Positions 1-11,325 of a stretch of 64,000 nt of DNA are shown piece by piece. Source of the DNA: Dallia pectoralis (lineage: Eukaryota > Chordata > Actinopteri > Esociformes > Umbridae); contig CM055755.1 in assembly GCA_029465975.1 (NCBI GenBank), positions 2,826,226 to 2,890,225 of the forward strand. The letters are read 5' to 3'. Position numbers and translations under genes: made by a program. The notes below the pieces were generated by a model. The model saw only the letters and a list, made by a program, of their open reading frames with translations, was not told the origin of the DNA and made no database searches. Position 1 is the first letter of the stretch. Each line of letters opens with the position of its first letter.

Positions 1-546
1 CTGCATCATAACACTTCCTGGTTGGCCAGGTAAATGTGACCCCTGCATCATAACACTTCCTGGTTGGCCAGGTGACTGTGACCCCTGTCATCATAACACT
101 ACCTGTTTGGCCAGGTGACTGTGACCCCTGTCATCATAACACTTCCTGGTTGGCCAGGTAACGGTGACCCCTGTCATCATAACACTTCCTGGTTGGCCAG
201 GTGACTATGACCCCTGTCATCATAACACTTCCTGGTTGGCCAGGTAATGGTGACCCTATCATCATAACACTTCCTGGTTGGTCAGGTGACGGTGACCCCT
301 GTCATCATAACACTTCCTGGTTGACCAGGTGACGGTGACCCCTGTCATCATAACATTACCTGGTTGGCCAGGTGACTGTGACCCTGTCATCATAACACTT
401 CCTGGTTGGCCAGGTAACGGTGACCCCTGTCATCATAACACTACCTGGTTGGCCAGGTGACTGTGACCCTGTCATCATAACACTTCCTGGTTGGCCAGGT
501 AACGGTGACCCCTGTCATCATAACACTACCTGTTTGGCCAGGTGAC
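1..546. repeat. 43-bp minisatellite containing the nek3 exon 8 splice donor
   Basis: About 13 tandem copies of a roughly 43-bp unit run from the left edge of the window into the end of nek3 exon 8. Read on the minus strand, the copy at the gene covers the last 17-18 nt of the exon (codons for SHLAKQ), the donor CAG|GTAGTG and about 25 nt of intron. Copies further into the intron repeat this stretch. Four of the 13 keep a GT after CCAG or ACAG (near 110, 358, 441 and the real site at 528-529); the others read GGAAG and have lost it. The array continues beyond the window, so its full length is unknown. Confidence 0.93.
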
Positions 547-3217
547 TTTGCAGTAGCCTGGCTACCCGGTGGGACGTCAGGATGGTGTGGATGGATGGAC
601 GGTCCCTGGGGTTGGTCTTAAACATCTGTTTAATGAGATATTGCAACTCGTAGGGCAGGTGTTGGGGTAGAGGGGGGTAGGAACCACGGCACACCTTCAT
701 AATCAGAGACTTCCAACTGGGAGCCTGGAACTGAGATAGTGAGTGGGATTTGGGAAAGAGTATGGAAAAATGAAAAAAGGACAGTTGAGATGGTTTGGGG
801 GAAAGTGGAGAAAAAGGACAGAGTGACAAAGACAAAGTTAACTCAGCGGGATAAATGCCAACAACACTGAGACAGTTAGCGAAGCTAACCAAAACACAAA
901 GTCCAAAACACAAAGTCCAAAACACAAAGTCCAAAACACAAAGTCCAAAACACAAAATCCAAAACACAAAGTCCAAAACACAAAATCCAAAACACAAAAT
1001 CCAAAACACGAAATCCAAAACACAAAGTCCAAAACACAAAATCCAAAACACAAAGTCCAAAACACAAAATCCAAAACACAAAGTCCAAAACACAAACAAA
1101 CACAGAAACACAAATGAAGAACCGGGAGAGTACCGGATGCCGTAGAACACAGAGCTCATAGAGGACACAGCCCAGGGACCAGACATCACTGCAGAAAACA
1201 AACACACAACTATTATCACAGACAGAAACAATTATACACATTGTAGATAAAGACACATTAGTTATTCGTAGAAATGTAGCGTTTGGCAAGTCCAGAGGTG
1301 CGCTACACTGTGTAGAATTAGTAACTGAAATGATGCATACCTTAAATTAGCATACTCTGGCCTAGCCTAAATATTAAGATTATTTTTATCCATAAATAAA
1401 GATCCTAACATCTCATTTAACTGAGATCTTTTTTTTTACTAATGTCAGAGGATAAACTAGCGTGTCCCACCTCTTGTTGTTGTAAGGCTGGTTGTCCCAG
1501 ATCTCTGGAGAAACATAGTAAGGTGTTCCTACATACGTGTGAGCGTAGCCCCTCGCGCTGTGACAGAAGATGTCCGGATTTAGAAACAGAAATAACACAA
1601 CAATTAATCTGATGTGAAAGCCTACACAGATGACATCAAAATCTACACGGCGTTACGAAATTATAACGGAAAATCGACGTACCTGTTCAGAACACACGCA
1701 GAGCCAAAGTCACCTAGCTTGATGGTTCCATTGTCAGTCAGGAAGATATTCTAGGATACGGGGGAAATACAGGAAGCAATAAACATGGCATGACTTAGTG
1801 AGGAAACAGAATCTTTTACTCATTTATTATACATATTTTGGCACAACTTGTCCAAATGAAGATGAACTATAGAAAACTGAAGCTAGCCAGCCACAGGACA
1901 TTAAACCAACACTCGATTCCAACAGATATCTCAAAGCCGGGATCCAACATGAGACAGTTTAAATGTTATCGATGGGCAAACTGTGCATCAGTGATTTCAT
2001 CCAAATAATGTGAAACGCGACCGTTAAAACCCTGCACCTTGGACTTCAGATCCCTGTGCAAAACCCGCTTGTCGTGAATGTGCTTCGTACCAGAACACAT
2101 CTGAGCAAACCACTTGAGAATCTGACGATAAAAAGAGAGAGAAGGAACCGTGTGAGTTGGGACACGGGTCCACGCAGTGATGCCAGTGATTCCCTAACAG
2201 TGAATTACGTCTCTCGTGTTTGTGTCTATTAATAATAATTAAATTGTGTATTAATAAAGGTGCCATACTGTGTCCTTTGGGAACTGCTTATTTTTCTGCT
2301 GCTGTATTCTCTGGAGCAGGTCTCCACCAACACAGAACTCCATCACTATGTAAAGATGACCACCACCTGAAAGACACCCAAGCTGCACTCTATTTAACAT
2401 TTTAATGTCACCTTTATTGTACCAGGTAAATTAATGGCCATTTACATTTGGATGGCCATCCATGGAACCAGGTTAACACAGCTAGCACTATAATAAGGAC
2501 TAGGGGAACTTCAGGAATGTCTTAGGAGTGTCTGGACACATGTTTAATGTCCCATTGAAGCAGCCCACAAGGGCAATATCCCAAATCAATGCTGTGGGGT
2601 CTACTAAGACCAGAGTAAAGAGCGCTTTCTACAAGGCCTGTAAAACAAAGTTTAGCGGCATCCAAGGAAGAACCAGGAGTAAATGTCCAGGGAGGAACTA
2701 GGGATGTAGTGCGTCTGTTACTGGCTTATAAAGTACTTCGCTACAAAAAATAAGCTAATGAAAACATTGGCCAAAGAACACAGTATGATAACAGTTGTAT
2801 GTCAGTCCGTCACGGCAGTGAAATGGACCTTCAAAAGAGTCCTTAAAGGCCACTATGTTGGGGTGCTTCATCCGGGACAACAGGACAGCTTCTCTTCTGG
2901 TGTTTTCCGTTTTTGACTGAGTCTGAAATAGAGAGTTGTTATTAAGCTGCGGTCCAGGTTGTTACGTCACCTGTTCATAAAGAGAGCGGGAAGAAGACGC
3001 AGCCATCAGTCGATACCGATTGGACCAGAGCTAATAATCAATGTTATGATGATTGGTTAAAGATACCTGGATAATAGGTTCCATGGTAACTGTAACATAC
3101 CTTTGGGAGGCGGATCTCTTTCAGAACATAAGTCTCCTGGTTGGTTCTAGATTGGACCAACAACGCCCGCCCAAAGGAGCCTTCACCAATCACGTTATGG
3201 ACTGAGTACCCGTCCAT
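530..3217 (-). CDS. nek3: NEK3-like serine/threonine kinase (NIMA family), first eight coding exons; 3' end outside window
   Basis: Coding exons on the minus strand: 3101-3217, 2829-2922, 2269-2366, 2038-2121, 1683-1750, 1471-1557, 1134-1188 and 530-730. All borders are GT-AG and phases join without a break, giving 268 codons. The protein shows the whole kinase domain: glycine loop GEGSFG (11-16), ATP-binding Lys33, catalytic HRD (125-127), DFG (145-147), activation segment GTPYYVSPE, and the C-lobe ending near PRDRPS. RALLVQ, KEIRLPK, TYVGTPYYV and ELQYLIKQMFK match my memory of NEK3 better than NEK1 or NEK5. The start is the first ATG, 3 nt after a CTGTCAG acceptor, so there is a 5' non-coding exon upstream. 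NEK3 is linked to prolactin-receptor/VAV signalling and microtubules; that is family knowledge. The C-terminal regulatory half lies beyond position 1. The last donor is part of a minisatellite. Confidence 0.92.
893..1098. repeat. 14-15 bp tandem repeat in nek3 intron 7
   Basis: About 14 copies of CAAAGTCCAAAACA, with G/A variants, lie between exons 7 and 8 of nek3, starting about 36 nt after the exon 7 donor. Long open frames across it on both strands are low-complexity artefacts. Confidence 0.9.
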
Positions 3218-4880
3218 GGTCTGACAGGCAGCGATCTGAAATAAGATCACCAGTATAATCTGTGGTGGGGAGAGTCTAGGCACACTGAAACAGACAGTTA
3301 CAAACTTCCATCAGAGAATGACATGCAATGTCAATAGAGTGATGCCTCATTAGTTAGAACACAACTAGCAACAGTGATATTGAACCTTTATGGTGACCTT
3401 ATGAAGCGGGCAACTATATACATGGCATGTTGGTCTTTGTTCCTCTAAAAATATTGAGCAAACTGGATGAGAAACTGCATATAAATCATTTGTAATCCGG
3501 CTTGATGAATTTCTCTTTTTCTAATAGCAACTGCTTACAATCACAGGTGCTCTATTTGGCAGTTCTCACTGTCCACACAGAAATAGTCAGAAAACAGAGG
3601 AGGATGTTGAGTTGTGCGTCTTCGCTTATGTCCAGAAAAAAAAATGTCATGTCCCAAAAAGGCAACATGGGTTTATTTGTGTATTTTGGGTATTTTTAAT
3701 AGTTTAATTCAGAAGGTAAATCAGCTGTATATTAGAGTGGACACTTCCCTTTACTTGACATGTATCTATTCTACCCTTGGTATGTTACTAGTAATTACTG
3801 ATCTCAATCTTAATTTAAATGATCATGTGCAAACACTGTAGCCTTTGTTTTACTGTAGTTCACTACATAAAATTGTTTAATAATATTCTGTAAAAACGCA
3901 TCGAAAATAAAACGTTGTTTTACATACTTTTCTTGTGGGTTTTTTCCCCACTGGGATTGCGACCACACGCGAGTGCTCTTTGTCCAACTGCTTTTTGTCC
4001 AACTGCTTCCGTATTATTATTATATGTCGTCAGAAAGCCACGCCCCTCACGTTTACACGACGTCGGAATACGAAGAGCCACTTCGGTGTTGTTCACGTCG
4101 GAACACTATGATGATGATGCGCCCCACTTTTGTAATTGCATGGAGGTCTTAACGACGAATTAAACGTTGTTGTCAGTTGTTTTCCGTTTGCAGTTGTCTT
4201 GTAAGCACTGGCACAGTTGTCAGTTCCCAAGGCTCTTGAACGCGGCATTAATTAAACATCAATGCCATTCAACATGTGGCCACTAGATGGCGACAAGAGC
4301 ACCTAAATATTATACACCCACCAGGCGAACAAAGTAGTAGTAGTAAACACCTCATCAATGTAGTCTTATTTGTTTTGGTTATGGAATGAATAAAATGTAT
4401 TTAATGTAATTTGTATTCATTAGAGTTCAATAAGTTCAAGTAACATATTTAATGTGATATGAAGATGTTTGTCACGTAGAATATATGTAGCATTAGATGT
4501 TTTATTAACAAGTACAAAGTACAGTTGTAACTGATTCTCTTTGACCGGCCCACGCAGGATCCTGTAAACACGATAAACACTCATTGTGACGCTGTAGACA
4601 GGGTGTTCTCCCAAACATCTCCATTGTTGTAAAATAATCTACTGATTAATGTGAGCTATGCAGACGTGGGCTTGAGATCATTCTGCTGCCCCAGACGTGC
4701 TGTGATTTCCTTTCTGAACACGCTCAAACCTTTTAAAGCGTTCATGTTAATTTTCTATCAAATGATGCCCAGTAAAGCAGAGTTCTTCCTCTGTCCAGTG
4801 TCTGTGTTCTTTTGCCCATCTTCCTTTTCTCTTTTTAGTGGCCAGTCTGAGGTATGACTTCTTTGTATTTCTGCCTAGAA
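3218..4880. other. nek3 upstream region
   Basis: AT-rich sequence holding the nek3 5' non-coding part and promoter, neither of which I can place exactly. No convincing coding exon was seen. A CTCF-type motif is listed separately. Confidence 0.5.
4280..4292 (+). promoter_or_regulatory. Candidate CTCF-type motif
   Basis: CCACTAGATGGCG fits the published CTCF core consensus CCASYAGRKGGCR at every position. It lies 1.06 kb upstream of the nek3 start codon. A single motif match is weak evidence for occupancy, and such motifs also occur inside transposons. Confidence 0.35.
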
Positions 4881-5199
4881 CAGGGGAGGGCAGATATTTC
4901 AGCTCAGGGGCCACATCAGCACGTTGAAATTATATGAAGGGCCACATTTGTTATGTAATTTGTTCATTCTAAAAGATTTGTGGGCCAGAAAAGGGCAATA
5001 ATTAAAATTTATACACATAACATATATACTGGAGGTGTGTTATATCTAAATAACTTTAATTCAGATTCAGAAACATTACAATTGGACTGCAAAGTTATTT
5101 TGTAATTCCTCTCAAAACTGTTTTAATACCTTCCGTGGGCCTGATGGAATTGCTTCAAGGGCCGGATTCGGCCCGCCGGCCTTAGTTTGCCCACCCCTG
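4881..5199. mobile_element. Short non-autonomous hAT transposon (319 bp) with 8-bp target duplication
   Basis: The element starts CAGGGGAGGGC and ends with the near-complement CCCACCCCTG. It is flanked by the perfect 8-bp direct repeat GCCTAGAA (4873-4880 and 5200-5207). An 8-bp duplication and CAGGGG ends are hallmarks of the hAT superfamily. The interior (GGGCCACAT..., GGCCGGATTCGGCCC) is the common vertebrate hAT-MITE type and has no coding capacity. Confidence 0.88.
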
Positions 5200-5218
5200 G
5201 CCTAGAAGGTCAGCATCC

Positions 5219-5259
5219 CGGAGTTGCCTCTTCACTGTGGATGTGAAGAGGCAACTCCG
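5219..5259. repeat. Perfect 17-bp inverted repeat with 7-nt loop
   Basis: The left arm (5219-5235) and right arm (5243-5259) are exact reverse complements and the loop is TGTGGAT. It sits 12 nt after the hAT target duplication. No run of T follows it, and the sequence does not look like a miRNA precursor (stem too short and too perfect). Confidence 0.85.
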
Positions 5260-6057
5260 CTGCAAGACTGTTGTTCATTTCTGACTACAATGCAGCTTTT
5301 ATTTGCTCAAATGTAATTTAATTTATGAATTTGGACAATGCTAAAATGCTAATATCGCAAATAATGCTAATTACTGGATAATAATTTGTAGTCAAAAATG
5401 ATTCCATGGACCTTTAAGAACAACTCAAGGTCAGTGTTATTTCACCAAATGTGAATCTGGGATGAACATTCCCTAACAGTTAAACCAGGGTTACACCTAA
5501 GCTCCTGGGAAGGAGGTTTCAGAGAGCCTTGTGGCTAACTTCACTGTTCCTGGATGTGTTTCAGACCTCAGATCTCTGCTAAGGAAAGTACAGGGTTCAA
5601 CCACATTCGTTTAGTGTAGTGTTATAGTGTAATGCTTTTATTTTTTAAACTCTGTCTTTCGTTTCCCTTTGTCACATACCTATTTAGGCAGATGAAAGAA
5701 AATTCTGCTGCAGGTTTCAAGGTTTCTGGTTCGAAACCACGCTTGTCCTGCTGATGGTTTGGTTGAGCTCCATTGGGTGTGACTCACTTCCCCTCACACG
5801 TCCTCACCTTTTCCTCTCCCGGGTCCCCCACCCCACTGTTATGAAGGAAGCAGCAGACAGCTCAAGGCCTTATCTTAGACACACACTGGATCCTCTTGGG
5901 ATGAAACTCAAGGAAACACATTTTAGAGTACTGCTTTTATTCCTATTTTTTCCTGCACCTCTGCAGACTTTTCAATATATTATCCACTGGTTTAGCCCCG
6001 GGTGCTCTGGGCTGTCTTTTTCTTGTAGTCACACTTTATAGTCCCTGGTGGTAAAAA
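5260..6057. other. Non-coding stretch with a tRNA-like B box
   Basis: No gene was seen. Around 5728-5742 TTCTGGTTCGAAACC resembles a pol III B box, so a degraded SINE is possible, but no A box or tail could be assigned. The 96-codon open frame at 5754-6041 shows no recognisable domain. Confidence 0.4.
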
Positions 6058-8034
6058 CAACTGCTCTTTACACTAGGCTTGCTCTGGGTTTACACTAGGC
6101 TTGCTCTGGGTTTACACTAGGCTTGCTCTGGGTTTACACTAGACTTGCTCTGGGTTTACACTAGGCTTGCTCTGGGTTTACACTAGACTTGCTCTGGGTT
6201 TACACTAGGCTTGCTCTGGGTTTACGCTAGACTTGCTCTGGGTTTACGTTAGACTTGCTCTGGGTTTACACTAGACTTGCTCTGGGTTTACACTAGGCTT
6301 GCTCTGGGTTTACACTAGGCTTGCTCTGGGTTTACACTAGGCTTGCTCTGGGTTTACACTAGGCTTGCTCTGGGTTTACACTAGGCTTGCTCTGGGTTTA
6401 CACTAGGCTTGCTCTGGGTTTACACTAGGCTTGCTCTGGGTTTACACTAGACTTGCTCTGGGTTTACACTAGGCTTGCTCTGGGTTTACACTAGGCTTGC
6501 TCTGGGTTTACATTAGGCTTGCTCTGGGTTTACACTAGGCTTGCTCTGGGTTTACACTAGACTTGCTCTGGGTTTACACTAGGCTTGCTCTGGGTTTACA
6601 CTAGGCTTGCTCTGGGTTTACACTAGGCTTGCTCTGGGTTTACACTTAGGCTGCTCTGGGTTTACACTAGGCTTGCTCTGGGTTTACACTAGGCTTGCTC
6701 TGGGTTTACTAGACTTGCTAGGCTTGCTCTGGGTTTACACTAGGCTTGCTCTGGGTTTACACTAGACTTGCTCTGGGTTTACACTAGGCTTGCTCTGGGT
6801 TTACACTAGGCTTGCTCTGGGTTTACACTAGGCTTGCTCTGGGTTTACACTAGACTTGCTCTGGGTTTACACTAGACTTGCTCTGGGTTTACACTAGGCT
6901 TGCTCTGGGTTTACACTAGGCTTGCTCTGGGTTTACACTAGGCTTGCTCTGGGTTTACACTAGGCTTGCTCTGGGTTTACACTAGGCTTGCTCTGGGTTT
7001 ACACTAGGCTTGCTCTGGGTTTACACTAGACTTGCTCTGGGTTTACACTAGGCTTGCTCTGGGTTTACACTAGGCTTGCTCTGGGTTTACACTAGGCTTG
7101 CTCTGGGTTTGCGCTAGGCTTGCTCTGGGTTTACACTAGGCTTGCTCTGGGTTTACACTAGGCTTGCTCTGGGTTTACACTAGGCTTGCTCTGGGTTTAC
7201 ACTAGGCTTGCTCTGGGTTTACACTAGGCTTGCTCTGGGTTTACACTAGGCTTGCTCTGGGTTTACACTAGGCTTGCTCTGGGTTTACACTAGACTTGCT
7301 CTGGGTTTACACTAGGCTTGCTCTGGGTTTACGCTAGACTTGCTTGTTTACACTGTTTACACTAGACTTGCTCTGGGTTTACACTAGACTTGCTCTGGGT
7401 TTACACTAGGCTTGCTCTGGGTTTACACTAGGCTTGCTCTGGGTTTACACTAGGCTTGCTCTAGGCTTGTTTACACTAGACTTGCTCTGGGTTTACACTA
7501 GGCTTGCTCTGGGTTTACACTAGGCTTGTTTACACTAGACTTCTGGGTTTACACTAGGCTTGCTGGGTTTCTGGGTGGGTTTACACTAGGCTTGCTCTGG
7601 GTTTACACTAGGCTTGCTCTGGGTTTACGCTAGGCTTGCTCTGGGACTTGCTCTGGGTTTACACTAGGCTTGCTCTGGGTTTACTAGACTTGCTCTGGGT
7701 TTACACTAGACTTGCTCTGTTTACACTAGACTTGCTTTACACTAGACTTGCTCTGGGTTTACACTAGGCTTGCTCTGGGTTTACACTAGGCTTGCTCTGG
7801 GTTTGCGCTAGGCTTGCTCTGGGTTTACACTAGGCTTGCTCTGGGTTTACACTACTCTGGGTTTACACTAGACTTGCTCTGGGTTTACACTAGCTTGCTT
7901 GCTCTTGGGTTTACACTAGGCTTGCTCTGGGTTTACACTAGGCTTGCTCTGGGTTTACACTAGGCTTGCTCTGGGTTTACACTAGGCTTGCTCTGGGTTT
8001 ACACTAGGCTTGCTCTGGGTTTACACTAGGCTCT
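6058..8034. repeat. 2-kb minisatellite, 22-bp unit, about 90 copies
   Basis: The unit GGCTTGCTCTGGGTTTACAC plus TA repeats head-to-tail with few substitutions (GGC/GAC at one position) up to about 7330. It then becomes broken by small deletions and shuffled partial units up to 8034. The shift from uniform to scrambled copies suggests recent amplification on one side and decay on the other. It lies 2.8 kb upstream of nek3. Confidence 0.97.
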
Positions 8035-8312
8035 GCGTTGCTCTGTAGTAGCAGACTTGCTCTGCCCAGGTCTAATGGTAGCAAATGAACACTGGCTCTA
8101 ATTACAGGAGTGTGACTCATCTATTGGACGTCATTAAGCATCGCCCATTGAGTCAGTATGTTACCGGAGCAAGTCTAGACGTCAAGGAAGATTGACATCG
8201 CTGTGTGTTTCCTGTGCAAACAGGACCAATTGTCTCATCCCTGGCCACACCCACACTGGGGCCAAAATTAGCACTTGCCAGTCGTGCGTTATGTCTTTGG
8301 CGAGCAAATTAT

Positions 8313-8389
8313 AGAGACTACACGCCACACTGGAGACTACACGCCACACTGGAGACTACACGCCACACTGGAGACTACACGCCACAATG
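8313..8389. repeat. 19-bp tandem repeat, 4 copies
   Basis: GAGACTACACGCCACACTG is repeated four times, the last copy with one change (AATG). Confidence 0.92.
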
Positions 8390-9973
8390 GCGGGTTAAAT
8401 AAATGATGTCATTCATGCGCTGGCGACAGCTGCAGGTTTGCTGTCCCTTTTCCAGACTGTCCAAACCTTTTCGGAACTGGGGCTGTAGTTCTAACGTGTT
8501 ACACTTATAGTTTAATTAATATTTCTGCATACTATTAATATTACTTCATTATTACCGCACACTGCAATAACATTGATTGGCATACGAGATCAAGATGACA
8601 TGCTAAATGCTACTAATGGCAAAATGCTATAGGGAAAAGCCATGCGTTTTTTGGCAGTTTTTCTTCTTCCATCGACCAGCCGCCTGACTGATTAGCCAAA
8701 TATATTTTGGACCTTAAGCATGCATGCGCTGTGGGGAAGTCCTTAATTGGAAAGCCTATGTGCTCCCTGGTCACGCTAGACTTGTAGACGCTGGTCAGGG
8801 TCCATAATAAACGCTCCATAATGACCCAAGTGGGTATTGGCAGCCCGGCCAGGTAGGTCCAAAGGGTTCCCGCTGGTACCAGGTTACTGAAGATGTGCTA
8901 CTACTAACACCAACCACCCTGACGACTGTACCAACATGATATAGATTAAAGATTGGGCCTGTCTGGAGGATATGATAATGGAATAGATCGTCTGATGTTA
9001 ACAAACATTGCAACACCTCAACAGTTTGTTCCTGTTTGTTAAGTTTTCCGGTTCTATTTGGAACAATATTGACGGAAATTATTCTTCGAGCTCTTTAGTT
9101 GTTCGAATTGCAAAGAGGTTCCTTACACTTTCAGTAAGCATTTAAATGATTTGTGTTCAATATAAACTATAGAAATGTATGTAGAAATAGTTCCTTTATG
9201 TAGAAACGATTTACTTCCTTAATTGTCTACTTCCTTAATAATTTATTAGATCTACTGCAGTTTTTTAACTGACCCTGCCATACTGGTAAAGTACACCTGT
9301 GGACAGATGAATTATTCTGCTGTGCAGATATCTTTGCATGTTCCCACATGTTCTCACCTTATCTGCACGTAATCGTTGTTTTAGCTTGAAAATTGAAAAC
9401 ATGAAAGAGCCGAAGGAATGGCTAACACAGTTCAATATGTTTCACAATGTTCATCGATAACCGCCGACATGTGTGACTTGTGTTGGTGATTAGTCGTTAT
9501 CTACGACTTGTGAAATGACAATCACTCGTCAGCGAATACCACAATGACCCTCATCGAGTACCACAATGACACGCATGGACGTTGGCACGATGTTACACAC
9601 CAGATCAACTTGAGTTAACTTACGGTTACTTTTCTTTTTAATGATCAGTCTGCCCTAATAACAGATATGGTTCTTGGGGTTATTAGTGCTACTCAGATAC
9701 ATACCTTTGTATAATTAATTAACAATGGATTGGTATTTAATTTAAAAAAACAAGACATCTGATGAAAGTAAAACACATAATTGATACAAAAGAAATAATC
9801 TGCGAACAGCTGCATGGAACCCAGAACTTGGAAACGTGACCTGGAAATAATAACAAGCAACTAGTGACATCACTCCAGACACTTAAATAACCCAGCTAAT
9901 CACTAACTATTCATAGCCGTGCACAGTCTAACCAAACCTCCAGGAAACAGGAAGTGCTCCTCACTAATCTACG
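8390..9973. other. AT-rich intergenic sequence
   Basis: No coding exon, RNA gene or transposon end could be supported here. It includes a tandem pair of CGAGTACCACAATGAC-like segments near 9533-9570. Confidence 0.5.
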
Positions 9974-10210
9974 TTATGCACTAATACAGCAGTCCTCTCT
10001 GGAGTACTGATGTGACGGACGGGCTGGCAAGGTTGCCCGATCGTAACCTAATTGAGCTTTTGTCCGATCAGTGAGACTAAATGCTGTGTGTAAAGTGTCC
10101 AACAAGCCGGCCACATCTGTGGCAGGTGCTACATGAAGCGTGTGGTGAAATGTCACCCGAGTAACTAGCAAACTGACAGCTAGAATGCCAAGGATCTGCA
10201 AAGCTGTCAT
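9974..10210 (-). CDS. Small hypothetical ORF with signal-peptide-like N terminus
   Basis: A 78-codon frame starts with a true ATG at 10210. Residues 1-19 (MTALQILGILAVSLLVTRV) form a hydrophobic leader like a signal peptide. The remainder is polar, with a Cys pair near the C terminus (DCCISA). I do not recognise the family. It could be a first exon, a small secreted peptide, or chance; no conserved motif, flanking exon or polyadenylation signal was identified. Confidence 0.2.
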   Translation of the reverse strand: MTALQILGILAVSLLVTRVTFHHTLHVAPATDVAGLLDTLHTAFSLTDRTKAQLGYDRATLPARPSHQYSREDCCISA

Positions 10211-10589
10211 CGTTGCACAAGAGAATATTTCTCAAACGCTATGAAGTAGTTTACGAAGTAAAAAATGAAATCTAATTATGAAAATTGATTTGTAAATGAC
10301 TTTTGTCCTACAGTGTCTAATGTGTGGCTGTTGTTTTCGAAAGACCAATATAACTGGGCACGTTTTAAAACAACACTTTTTTCGCAAGGTGTAAATAACA
10401 GGTTGAGGCTGTGGTTTGACAGAAGTGAAAACCTATTATGTGGTTCTTCTCAGAACAGGATGCTCATTGAATCAAGCAATCAGTTGACACCTACACGGTA
10501 GCAAACAAAGACAACCGCTGCCATGAACAGACTGTGGTTGACATTGTTTATTGCTCCAGTAAAATATTTACATTAGACATTAGTTACAG

Positions 10590-10730
10590 TGACATAGAGT
10601 GCAAAGAGTTAGATACAGATTTTATTTACAGAGATAAGGACAGAGACAATAATGACAGAGACATTAGTGACAGATTTATTAAGAACAGTGAAATTAAGAA
10701 CAGAGACATTAAGGACAGAGACGTTGTTTG
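10590..10730. repeat. Degenerate GACAGAGACATTA-type repeat
   Basis: About ten imperfect copies of a 12-18 bp motif containing GACAGA or AACAGA. Confidence 0.75.
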
Positions 10731-11082
10731 ACAATGACAAGTCTCTGTATGTCTTTTTATCTGTCCCTCTCCTTGTTATTTTATCTGCCTGTTTGGTCTC
10801 TCCTTTTTATAGTGTGTCTGTGATCAGGAAGAGGTCTACAGATGGAGGATGACCCAGGGAACCTGGACTACGGATGCTTAGGAAGGACATTTTTAACAAC
10901 GACCAGACCTCTGTGTCACGGTGAGATAAGGATGAGCGACCAGGCCGCTGTTGCAAAGTGAGATAATGACATCAACCATGACAGACCACCAGGCCGTATA
11001 GTCCCAACCTGGAGGATAATGAAACGCTGAAGGCTGTAGCAGAAACTCATGATCCCTGAGCGATAGCTGCCCATAGCTGTGG
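10731..11082. other. Unannotated stretch
   Basis: No gene or element recognised. Confidence 0.5.
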
Positions 11083-11325
11083 GAGAGAGAGGAGGAGAGA
11101 GAAAGGGAGAGAGATGAGGGGAGAGAGAGATATGAGGGGAGAGAGAGAGAGGGTAGGGGAGAGAGAGAGAGGGGAGGGGAGAGAGAGGGGGGGGAGAGAG
11201 AAAGAGAGAAAGGAGGGGAGAAAGAGAGAGAGAGAGAGAAGGGGAGAGAGAGGGGGGAAGAGAGAAAGAGAGAAAGGAGGGGAGAAAGAGAGAGAGAGAG
11301 AGAAGGGGAGAGAGAGAGAGAAAGC
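11083..11325. repeat. Polypurine tract (GGGGAGAGAGA)n
   Basis: About 240 nt of almost pure purine on the plus strand, with internal duplications of about 78 bp. The frames across it (RERERE or SLSLSL) are artefacts. Confidence 0.95.
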
